From: Polyangiaceae bacterium
Lineage (GTDB): Bacteria; Myxococcota_A; Polyangia; Polyangiales; Polyangiaceae
Length of the DNA stretch: 18,835 nt
Assembly: GCA_025934595.1 (NCBI GenBank)
Contig: JAICXU010000004.1
Coordinates: 1-18,835, forward strand
Direction of reading: 5' to 3'
Each line of letters opens with the position of its first letter. Within the stretch, counting starts at the first letter, position 1. Below the pieces are notes generated by a model. It was given only the letters and a program-made list of their open reading frames with translations, was not told the origin of the DNA and made no database searches. Made by a program: the position numbers and the translations under genes. Shown one piece after another: positions 12,535 to 18,835 of the stretch.

Positions 12535-14244
12535 TCACTGCACGATCGCGCCGCGCGTGATCGCGACGTCGATCGTCTCGCCACCGCGTAGCACCGTGAT
12601 GCCGACGACGGTGCCGGGGTCACCGCGCAGCTCTTGAATCGCATCGGCAAGCGAGAGACCCTCGATTTCTTCACCGTCGATGCGCACGATCCGATCGCCG
12701 GCTTTCAGTCCGATGAGATCGGCAGGATTGCCCGGTAAAATCCCTCCAATCGTGATTGCGTTTCCGACAGACCGAAGGTTCGCACCGATGCCGGAGAGCT
12801 CGAAGCCGCCGCCCTTCGTCAGCATGATGTCTTTCGTCATCGTGGCGCCGGAAGCGACCCTCAAACCCGGCACGAGCTTCGTTTTGTAACCATCTTCGTG
12901 CGCGCTCACGGTGAAGAGACCGGCGGGCGCGCCTTCGAGTCGATAGTGGCCGGACGAATCGGTCTTGGCGAACGCGTCGCTCTCCGCAACGTCGCTCACG
13001 AAATCGAACCGCAGCTCTACATCGGCGAGTGGCTGGTTGTCGGCGTCGACCACGCGGCCTTCGACGACGCCGCCGGGCGGGATCGCGATCGTCACGCCGT
13101 CCGTCGTGGCGCCGCTGCGCACGACGATCGGGCTCGATCGTGCCGGCGGCCGATCTGCCGTCGTGGCGGTGAGCACGTAGGTTCCGGGAACGAGGTGCTC
13201 GAGGCGGAACGCGCCGCGCCCGAACTCCTGCGCGCTTCGCGGCGCCGCGTTCTGGCCGTGAAGAGGAACGAACGACTCGACGCCGACCGAGAATGCATCC
13301 ACCGCGGCGCCGCGATCGTCGACGACGAAGCCCGCGATCGCGCCCGGTGCTCCGAGACGTAGCGAGAGACGACGACCTTCGAGGATCGAAACCGTTTCAC
13401 TCGGCGCCATCGCGTCGTGCGTCGCGAACGCGTCGCAGCCGAGGGTCGAAGGCGGGAGCCGGAACCCGCCGTCGTCGCCGCTCTCGACGCGCGTCTCGAG
13501 AGAAGTGCCTTCGCACGCGACGATTTGCGCGTGGATCTTGTCACCGTCGGCGTCGACGACGTCGCCTTCGATCGGCGGCGCAGCGTGGAGCACGATGTGA
13601 AGAGAGGGTTCGGGCCCTTCTTCTCGAGGCTCCAGCACGACGTGAGAAGCTCGGTATCCACTCGCAACGGCCACGACAGCCGTGGCGTCGAACGGGACCG
13701 CGCCAAATCGGAACGTGCCCGCGGAGTCGGCGGTCACACCCGCCACTTCGAACGGCGCGCCCTCGATCGATAGCGATGCGCCCGCGATCGCGTGACCGTC
13801 GTCGCCGTCGAGGACTTGTCCGCTGATGCCCGCGGGCGCGAGCACGAGGGTCAGATCGATCGCGACATTCGAAACGGAAACCTCCGCGCTGCGGACCGCG
13901 CCTTCCGGATCGTGCTCGGCCTCCACGCGAACGCGTCCGTTTGCGAGGTGATCGAACGCGAAGTGTCCCGCAGAATCCGTCGCCGTTTCCGCCACGGCAC
14001 GCGAACCCGAAATCACGTGGACGTGCGCGCCATTCACGGCGTCGCCACTCGAAGTGAGGATGCGACCTTCGAGCTGCACGACGCGCGGGGCCGTCGGCAC
14101 CGGCATCGAAGATGCCGACGAGACTTCGATGGGATGCGTCTCGATCGTGCGAGGACGCATCCGATCACGGACGAGAAGGACGACGCCGATCACACCGGCG
14201 AAAAGAAGCGCCGCAAAGGCGATACGGCGAGCCCACGATGTCAC
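12535..14244 (-). CDS. Membrane-anchored protein with repeated carboxypeptidase-regulatory-like domains and a C-terminal PDZ domain
   Basis: 569 residues from GTG 14244. One N-terminal membrane segment (about 8-25) is followed by a Ser/Thr/Pro linker and about five tandem beta-sandwich units (roughly 55-135, 138-220, 224-297, 302-388 and 392-475). Most show the pattern I-x-G-x-V-x-D ... D-x-x-G-x-(F/Y)-x-(F/L) seen in carboxypeptidase regulatory-like domains, such as VVEGRVVDADNQPLADVEL and TDSSGHYRLEGAPAG. Residues 485-567 are a PDZ domain with GNPADLIGLKAGDRIVRIDG. No protease or other catalytic motif is visible, so it is probably an extracytoplasmic scaffold that holds C-terminal peptides of envelope proteins through PDZ. 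The gene is divergent from the cysteine-rich lipoprotein gene. No good Shine-Dalgarno was found, which leaves the exact start open. Confidence 0.82.
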   Translation of the reverse strand: MTSWARRIAFAALLFAGVIGVVLLVRDRMRPRTIETHPIEVSSASSMPVPTAPRVVQLEGRILTSSGDAVNGAHVHVISGSRAVAETATDSAGHFAFDHLANGRVRVEAEHDPEGAVRSAEVSVSNVAIDLTLVLAPAGISGQVLDGDDGHAIAGASLSIEGAPFEVAGVTADSAGTFRFGAVPFDATAVVAVASGYRASHVVLEPREEGPEPSLHIVLHAAPPIEGDVVDADGDKIHAQIVACEGTSLETRVESGDDGGFRLPPSTLGCDAFATHDAMAPSETVSILEGRRLSLRLGAPGAIAGFVVDDRGAAVDAFSVGVESFVPLHGQNAAPRSAQEFGRGAFRLEHLVPGTYVLTATTADRPPARSSPIVVRSGATTDGVTIAIPPGGVVEGRVVDADNQPLADVELRFDFVSDVAESDAFAKTDSSGHYRLEGAPAGLFTVSAHEDGYKTKLVPGLRVASGATMTKDIMLTKGGGFELSGIGANLRSVGNAITIGGILPGNPADLIGLKAGDRIVRIDGEEIEGLSLADAIQELRGDPGTVVGITVLRGGETIDVAITRGAIVQ

Positions 14245-14416
14245 GCGATTTGATCTACGACGTTTCGGTCTCGTGCGCCGGAGCCGTGAACACAGGAGTG
14301 TGGTTGGATCACACCATGGCGTGCGATGGCGCGAGCCTCTCGCCTACGTTCCGTCTGTTCCTGATACGAAACTCTCGCTGCTCGTCACAGGTATGCCTCG
14401 TGCTAAGCGGAGGCGT

Positions 14417-15343
14417 ATGAAGCGAGTCGCCGCGCTCCACGCCATCGTGGCGGTCGGCGCGCTGTTGCAAAGTGCCGGCTGTCGGAACATCTTCGACGAC
14501 CCAAGTGAGTGCGCGATTTCCGCCGACCCCCAAGGGCCACAGTTGGTTCCCGCCACGTTGGCCGATATCGCAGACGGCGTGGAGGCGCTCATCGAAGTCC
14601 AAGACGGATACGTGAGTCTTACGCTGACGCCCAACGGCGATGAGAGCCAGTTTCCCGTCGGCTACGACCCTTCGCGATGTCCACAGCTCTCGGCGACGGG
14701 CACGCTCAATGGCGTGGCGATGTTGGCGAGCTCGCCCGAGCCAGTGCAGCAAGAAGCCCGCTGTTCCAATTCATACCTTTGCGCGTCGCCTTCGTTCAGG
14801 AGCTCGCGTCCGGTTCCGACCACGAGCACGATGGATTTCGTTCTGACGGATTCGAGCGGCTCTCACGAGGTGAAGATCGCGTTGCCGCCCGCGTCCATCA
14901 ACGGCGCCGACGTTCTCGCGCCAAATCATGTCGCGTCGGTCACCTTCTCCGATCCCAGCGGTACGCCGAACCTCGTCGTCGTCGGGGCGCCTGAAGTCGG
15001 CGTCGTGTTCGCCGATCTCACGCCACTCGTGCAGCCGACCGCGAATGGATTTTCGTTCGTGATGCCGTCGACCGACCTGAGCGTGAGCTCTTCGAACCTC
15101 GTCGATCCGGATTGGGACGCTGGCGCGAGCTCGTGTGGTCTCGGAGGTGCGACGCTTCCCTGCAACGCCGCGCTCGAGATCAGGTTCCCCGCGCTGTTCG
15201 AAAAATGCGACTTCGCGAGTTGCCTCGTGCCGGACGACTCGAGCTCCTACGGCGCGCCGTCCGGCACGGTGCTCTTGCCGGTAACGTTGGCGGTCGGCGC
15301 CGATGCAGCCGCGGGAGCTGTCGACGCGTCCGACGGCGGGTGA
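14417..15343 (+). CDS. Cysteine-rich lipoprotein of unknown function
   Basis: 308 residues that I do not recognise. The N-terminus MKRVAALHAIVAVGALLQSAGC is a lipoprotein signal with lipid Cys22. The mature protein is beta-rich and Ser/Pro/Val-rich, with eight further cysteines (in SEC, SRC, ARC, YLC, SSC, LPC, EKC and ASC contexts), enough for four disulfides, which suits an exposed surface protein. The C-terminal tail turns Ala/Asp/Gly-rich (AAAGAVDASDGG). No enzyme motif is visible. GGAGG sits three bases before ATG 14417. A longer form from ATG 14393 would only lengthen the basic signal region. It converges with the TerB-like gene 48 bases downstream. Confidence 0.72.
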   Translation: MKRVAALHAIVAVGALLQSAGCRNIFDDPSECAISADPQGPQLVPATLADIADGVEALIEVQDGYVSLTLTPNGDESQFPVGYDPSRCPQLSATGTLNGVAMLASSPEPVQQEARCSNSYLCASPSFRSSRPVPTTSTMDFVLTDSSGSHEVKIALPPASINGADVLAPNHVASVTFSDPSGTPNLVVVGAPEVGVVFADLTPLVQPTANGFSFVMPSTDLSVSSSNLVDPDWDAGASSCGLGGATLPCNAALEIRFPALFEKCDFASCLVPDDSSSYGAPSGTVLLPVTLAVGADAAAGAVDASDGG

Positions 15344-15366
15344 TCGACGTCGTAAGCGGAATCGCG

Positions 15367-15381
15367 CAGAGGTTTCCTCTG
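15367..15381. terminator. CAGAGG-TTT-CCTCTG hairpin between converging genes
   Basis: A perfect six-base stem with a three-base loop lies in the 48-base gap between the cysteine-rich lipoprotein gene and the TerB-like gene. A T-rich tract on the plus strand starts only about 17 bases later, so it may end transcripts from either side without being a canonical intrinsic terminator. Confidence 0.45.
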
Positions 15382-15391
15382 AGCGCGTTCG

Positions 15392-15853
15392 TCACATATT
15401 TTTTTCGAGCTGCGGCATTCGCTCTTTGAGGCGGGCCACGAGCTTTTGGAAATCGTAGCGCTCCGGTCGTCCCTGCTCGGGCTCGCATGCGATGTCGTAG
15501 GCGGCAGTGGCCGCGCGCTTGCGGAGCGGCTCCGGCAGGCCGAGCTTGTCGCCGAGATCCTTCAGCGTCGTTCGCTCGCTCGTCGAGAGCACGCCGTCGA
15601 GCTGTGCGAACCATGCCGCGAGCGAATACGTGAGGACTTGCTCCCACTCGGAGAGGCCGCCGACATCGGCGTCATCGAGCGTCGTCGTCTTCGTCTTCGC
15701 CGCTTTTTCGATTTCGGCGACGTCGTCCTCGCCGAGTCCCGCCTCTTTCGCCGCACGCACGAGACCGATGGATTCGATCTTCTGCAGCGAGCCGTCGACC
15801 CAACCTACTGCCGCGAGTGCCAAGAAGCTTTGCTTCGGGAGCTTGAACGCCAT
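15392..15853 (-). CDS. TerB-like helical domain protein
   Basis: 153 residues, no signal peptide and no convincing membrane span, all-helical by composition. Residues of about 70-140 show the TerB/DjlA-type pattern: a hydrophobic helix, then LDGVLSTSERTTLKDLGDKLGLPEPLR. This resembles the family's D-G-x-(4)-E-x(3)-L ... LGL signature, whose acidic residues can bind metal. The N-terminal half repeats a related pattern (AVGWVDGSLQKIESIGLVRAAKEAGLGEDDV), which suggests an internal duplication of the fold. TerB-like proteins occur in tellurite/stress modules and in many unrelated settings; no other ter gene is nearby, so no resistance role is claimed. It is divergent from the acyl-CoA ligase gene with 29 bases between starts. 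Confidence 0.72.
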   Translation of the reverse strand: MAFKLPKQSFLALAAVGWVDGSLQKIESIGLVRAAKEAGLGEDDVAEIEKAAKTKTTTLDDADVGGLSEWEQVLTYSLAAWFAQLDGVLSTSERTTLKDLGDKLGLPEPLRKRAATAAYDIACEPEQGRPERYDFQKLVARLKERMPQLEKNM

Positions 15854-15882
15854 GCCCCGAGGCTACGGAAAACCGGAGGATT

Positions 15883-17559
15883 ATGCACCTGCCGAAAGCG
15901 AGTTACCCTCCGCCCATCATGGCCCACGCGAGAATGATGGATTTTCCGCTCACGCTCACGCATCTCTTCGATCGCGCGCGCCGGTATTTTCCGAAGGGTG
16001 AGGTCGTCTCGCGATTGGCCGACGGCACGCTGCATCGCACGACGTACGGCGAGATCGCGCGGCGCACGCTCCTCCTCGCGAGCGGCCTCTCGAAGCTCGG
16101 CGTGAAAAAAGGCGACCGCGTCGCGACGCTCGCGTGGAATCACTATCGGCATCTCGAAACGTATCTCGCCGCGCCGTGCATGGGCGCGACCTTGCACACG
16201 CTCAACTTGCGGCTTCATCCCGACGAGATCGGGTACATCGCGCGTCACGCGGAAGATCAGATCGTCATCGTCGATCATTCGCTCCTCCCGCTCCTCCAAA
16301 AATTTCGCGCCCACGTGCCTTCGATTCGAAAAGTGATCGTGATGGCGGACGGTCCCGGAAAAGCGCCCGACAGACCCGAGGCGAGCGCGGAGCTCGATTA
16401 CGAGGCGGTGATCGCGTCGGGCGATCCGAAATACGAATTTCCCGAGGTGGGTGAACGTGACGAAGCTGCGCTTTGTTACACGTCGGGCACGACGGGAAAT
16501 CCGAAGGGCGTTCTTTATTCGCATCGCTCGATGACGCTGCACACGCTCGCGACGACGATGGTCGATTCGCTCGGCGTCGGCGAGCGCGACGTGGTCTTGC
16601 CGGTCGTGCCGATGTTCCACGCGAACGCATGGGGGCTGCCGTATGCGTGCGTGGCGACGGGCGCGAAGCTCGTGTTTCCAGGACCGAAGCTCGATGCGGA
16701 GTCGCTCCTCGATCTAATGGTGAAGGAGAAAGTGACGCTCGCGGGCGGCGTCCCTACGATTTGGCTCGGCATTCTCGCGGTGCTCGATGCGGCGCCGAAA
16801 AAGTACGATCTCACGGCGATGCGCACGATGCTCGTCGGTGGATCGGCGGCGCCGGCCGCGATGATCGACGGCTTCAAGAAGCGACACGGCATCGACATCC
16901 TGCACGCGTGGGGCATGACCGAGATGAGCCCGCTCGGAACGATCTGCCGCATCAAAAACGCGGTCAGCGATCGCGACGACGCCGCGCTGCTCGAAACGAA
17001 AGCGTCGCAGGGCTTCGCCGCGGCGTTCGTGGAGACGCGGCACGCGGACGACGAGGGCCACGTGCTTCCTTGGGACGGCGCGACGATGGGCGAGCTCGAG
17101 GTGCGCGGCCCGTGGGTCGCTTCTTCTTACGTGGGCGACGAAGGAAAAGATCGCTGGACGAAAGACGGCTGGTTCAAGACCGGCGACGTCGTCACGATCG
17201 ACAGCGAGGGCTACGTGCGCATCTGCGATCGATCGAAGGACGTCATCAAATCCGGCGGCGAGTGGATCAGTAGCGTCGCGCTCGAGAACGCATTGATGGC
17301 GCACCCTGCCGTGCTCGAAGCGGCCGTCTTCGCCGCGCATCACGAAAAGTGGAGCGAGCGTCCGGTCGCCGCCGTCGTGCTCAAGAAAGATCAGCGCGCG
17401 ACGAAAGAGGAGCTCGCGAAACACCTCGAAGGATCCGTGTCGAAGATCTGGCTTCCGGACGCTTACGTGTTCGTCGACCAGATTCCGCGCACTTCGACGG
17501 GTAAGTTCCTGAAGTCGAAGCTGCGCGCGACCTACGGCGACATTTTGACAAAAAAGTAA
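15883..17559 (+). CDS. Acyl-CoA ligase of the ANL superfamily (fatty-acid--CoA ligase-like)
   Basis: 558 residues. Activates a carboxylic acid with ATP to an acyl-adenylate and transfers it to CoA. Motifs: phosphate loop YTSGTTGNPKG (199-209), WGMTEMSP (343-350), KTGD (432-435), hinge DRSKDVIKSGGEWIS (449-463) and catalytic Lys541 in RTSTGKFLK. The opening MMDFPLTLTHLFDRA is typical of the medium/long-chain FadD-like subgroup, so a fatty acid is the likely substrate, for beta-oxidation or lipid synthesis, but chain length cannot be read. GGAGG at 15875-15879 supports ATG 15883; ATG 15919 (MAHARMMDF) would match many homologues better but has no ribosome-binding site. No transmembrane segment was found, so it should be cytoplasmic or peripherally bound. 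Confidence 0.93.
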   Translation: MHLPKASYPPPIMAHARMMDFPLTLTHLFDRARRYFPKGEVVSRLADGTLHRTTYGEIARRTLLLASGLSKLGVKKGDRVATLAWNHYRHLETYLAAPCMGATLHTLNLRLHPDEIGYIARHAEDQIVIVDHSLLPLLQKFRAHVPSIRKVIVMADGPGKAPDRPEASAELDYEAVIASGDPKYEFPEVGERDEAALCYTSGTTGNPKGVLYSHRSMTLHTLATTMVDSLGVGERDVVLPVVPMFHANAWGLPYACVATGAKLVFPGPKLDAESLLDLMVKEKVTLAGGVPTIWLGILAVLDAAPKKYDLTAMRTMLVGGSAAPAAMIDGFKKRHGIDILHAWGMTEMSPLGTICRIKNAVSDRDDAALLETKASQGFAAAFVETRHADDEGHVLPWDGATMGELEVRGPWVASSYVGDEGKDRWTKDGWFKTGDVVTIDSEGYVRICDRSKDVIKSGGEWISSVALENALMAHPAVLEAAVFAAHHEKWSERPVAAVVLKKDQRATKEELAKHLEGSVSKIWLPDAYVFVDQIPRTSTGKFLKSKLRATYGDILTKK

Positions 17560-17767
17560 ACGCCCGCGGAACGAAATCGGCTTGTTTTTACGGCGAAACA
17601 TCCACACTGCACATTTCCATGCGCAGGCAAGTGCACAGTTCGTAAACGAGTGAAAGGTCGGGCTCGGGTCGGAAAGAAACGCGCGAGGTCGCACGTCGAT
17701 CAGGTCAAGCAACACGGAACATCCCTCCGTAAGCCAACCCAAGCCAATCCGAAAGAAAGCACGATCC

Positions 17768-18136
17768 ATGAAATCGCCCATCAAGCTCGTCACCGCGCTC
17801 GTCACTCTCTCTCTTGCCACCGCGCTCGCGGTGCCGGCGTTCGCCGACGGCAATCATCCACGGGCGAATTTCCCGATGGCCGCCGCCGAGTTCAATCAGA
17901 AAGTCGAAGGTCGCCTCCAGAAGCACCAAGCGAAGCTCGAAGCGATCATCCAGAAGAAGAACATCGCGGCCGACAAGGCGACCAAGATGCGCGCGAAGTT
18001 CAACGATCGCGCCGCGAAGGTTCGCGCCGCAGCGGCGGCCGCCGAGCAAGACGGCACCGTGACGGCCGACGAAGCAAAAGCCGTTCGCGCAGCCGGCGGC
18101 GGCGGCCACTGCCACAAAGATCAGAAGAAGGCGTAG
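17768..18136 (+). CDS. Small secreted helical protein of unknown function
   Basis: 122 residues. A clear Sec signal peptide (residues 1-26, ending AVPAFA before DGNHP) precedes a mature chain of about 96 residues made of amphipathic Lys/Ala/Glu helices. One stretch, EQDGTVTADEAKAVRAA, resembles half of an EF-hand-like loop and helix. The C-terminus GGGGHCHKDQKKA carries a His-Cys-His cluster that could bind metal. In build it recalls small periplasmic chaperone or metal-buffer proteins, but no family signature is visible. The leader of about 200 bases upstream holds no recognised motif beyond a short tandem AAGCCAA(C/T)CC pair near 17731-17750. A purine-rich GAAAGAAAG precedes the ATG. Confidence 0.72.
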   Translation: MKSPIKLVTALVTLSLATALAVPAFADGNHPRANFPMAAAEFNQKVEGRLQKHQAKLEAIIQKKNIAADKATKMRAKFNDRAAKVRAAAAAAEQDGTVTADEAKAVRAAGGGGHCHKDQKKA

Positions 18137-18153
18137 CTCGAGATCCGAAAGAA

Positions 18154-18237
18154 AACCGCCAAGCCGCAAAGACCGCCAAGGATCAAGGGATCAAAAATCA
18201 AGACTTTCTTCTTGGTGCTCTCGGCGTCGTGGCGGTT
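18154..18237. repeat. Imperfect palindromic element resembling a dispersed CCGCCAAG-type repeat
   Basis: The 84-base segment begins AACCGCCA and ends TGGCGGTT. The outer 29 bases of each arm match the other arm's complement at about 21 positions. The left arm repeats the unit CCGCCAAG (18156-18163 and 18173-18180). The centre carries GATCAA twice. It fills the gap between the small secreted protein gene and the 3' end of modB. Short elements built on GCCAAG units and their complement are scattered through several GC-rich bacterial genomes (general knowledge, not checked here). It could also end transcripts from both sides. Confidence 0.55.
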
Positions 18238-18247
18238 CGCTAGGTTT

Positions 18248-18835
18248 TCATGACGGCACGCGTGCGCTCGTCATCCGATTGACCGCGTAGAGAATCCCGA
18301 TGGCCACGGCGCTCAAAATCAACACGAGCCCCGTGGCCTCGGCGTCTCTGCGAGCTTGAATGGCGTCGTAGATCGCGAGCGATGCCGTTTGCGTTTCGCC
18401 GGGAATGTCGCCGGCGACCATGAGCGTGACGCCGAAGTCTCCGAGCGAGCGCGCGAACGCGAGCATGATCGCTGCGATGACTCCGCGCGAGGCGAGCGGC
18501 AACTGCACTCGGAAGAACGCGCGCCACGGACCAGCCCCGAGCGTGCGCGCGGCGTTCACGTACGACGGGCTCACCGCTTCGAGCGCAGCACGTCCGAATT
18601 TCACGACGAGGGGAAACGCGCCGAGAGCCGCTGCGAACACGGCTCCCGTACGCGTGAATACGATCGTGTTGCCCGTGATGCCTTCGTAAGCCTGACCGAG
18701 CGTGCTGCGCCGGCCGATCGCGACGAGCATGTAGTAACCGAGGACGGTGGGCGGCAGGATCAAAGGAGCCGTCACGATCGCATCGAGCAAATTGCGGCCG
18801 GGCAAATTCGGACGCGCGAGGATCGCGGCGAAGCC
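18248..18835 (-). CDS. modB: Molybdate ABC transporter permease (5' part cut by the window edge)
   Basis: The inner-membrane channel subunit of the molybdate importer; it works with a periplasmic binding protein (ModA) and an ATPase (ModC). The visible 195 residues enter at GFAAILARPNLPGRNLLDAI and follow ModB closely: PLILPPTVLGYYML, the GRRSTLG loop, LGAFPLVVKFGRAALEAV, the EAA ATPase-coupling loop (AARTLGAGPWRAFFRVQLPLA), LAFARSLGDFGVTLMVAGDIPGETQT, and a final membrane helix. About 30-40 N-terminal residues, including the first helix, lie beyond the window. modA would be expected upstream (to the right). No modC follows directly on this side, where a palindromic repeat lies instead. Molybdenum feeds the molybdopterin cofactor. 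Sulfate/tungstate permeases are close relatives, but the loop sequences favour molybdate. Confidence 0.93.
   Translation of the reverse strand, partial: GFAAILARPNLPGRNLLDAIVTAPLILPPTVLGYYMLVAIGRRSTLGQAYEGITGNTIVFTRTGAVFAAALGAFPLVVKFGRAALEAVSPSYVNAARTLGAGPWRAFFRVQLPLASRGVIAAIMLAFARSLGDFGVTLMVAGDIPGETQTASLAIYDAIQARRDAEATGLVLILSAVAIGILYAVNRMTSARVPS

Noticed and set aside
17600..17645. CTGCAC...GTGCAC pair before the small secreted protein gene as an operator
   Set aside because: The arms match only when bases are skipped; it is too weak to list.

Overview
The window is high-GC, densely coded chromosomal DNA that reads like a myxobacterium, most likely of the Polyangia. This is inferred from gene content, not from a marker search. 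The clues are secreted lipoproteins with Asp/Ala/Gly/Ser-rich linkers after the lipid cysteine, a Ser/Thr kinase with an HRDVNPSN catalytic loop and a single C-terminal membrane segment, NtrC-type response regulators, and an IF-3 that continues past the usual C-terminus. No tRNA, rRNA, CRISPR array, phage gene or transposase was seen. LAYOUT: 1-3979 (minus strand) is a translation block with thrS at its upstream end and infC running off the left edge; a four-helix membrane protein and an OmpA-domain lipoprotein sit between them. 4212-4664 (plus) is a small heat-shock protein whose leader carries two inverted repeats. 4651-8788 is the most interesting part: a membrane histidine kinase (plus) lies between two NtrC-like response regulators (both minus). 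The right-hand regulator is a complete sigma-54 activator. The left-hand one keeps an intact receiver but its AAA+ domain has lost the Walker B glutamate, the GAFTGA loop, one arginine finger and the sensor II arginine, and it has no DNA-binding domain. It looks like a pseudo-ATPase partner or decoy, and its predicted mRNA leader has a nested inverted repeat covering its Shine-Dalgarno-like bases. 8789-9834 holds a possible zinc-ribbon mini-protein and a glutathione S-transferase. 9858-12470 (plus) holds a secreted PHB-depolymerase-like esterase lipoprotein, a Ser/Thr kinase and a cytochrome c'-like lipoprotein. 12535-14244 (minus) is a membrane-anchored protein with about five carboxypeptidase-regulatory-like beta domains and a C-terminal PDZ domain. 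14417-15343 (plus) is an unrecognised cysteine-rich lipoprotein. 15392-17559 is a divergent TerB-like / acyl-CoA ligase pair. 17768-18136 is a small secreted helical protein. 18154-18237 is an imperfect palindromic element resembling a dispersed repeat. The right edge cuts a molybdate ABC permease (modB, minus). HOW THEY WORK TOGETHER: the clear functional units are the ThrRS/IF-3 block and the kinase with its two regulators. Many of the remaining genes are cell-envelope or secreted proteins without an obvious shared pathway.
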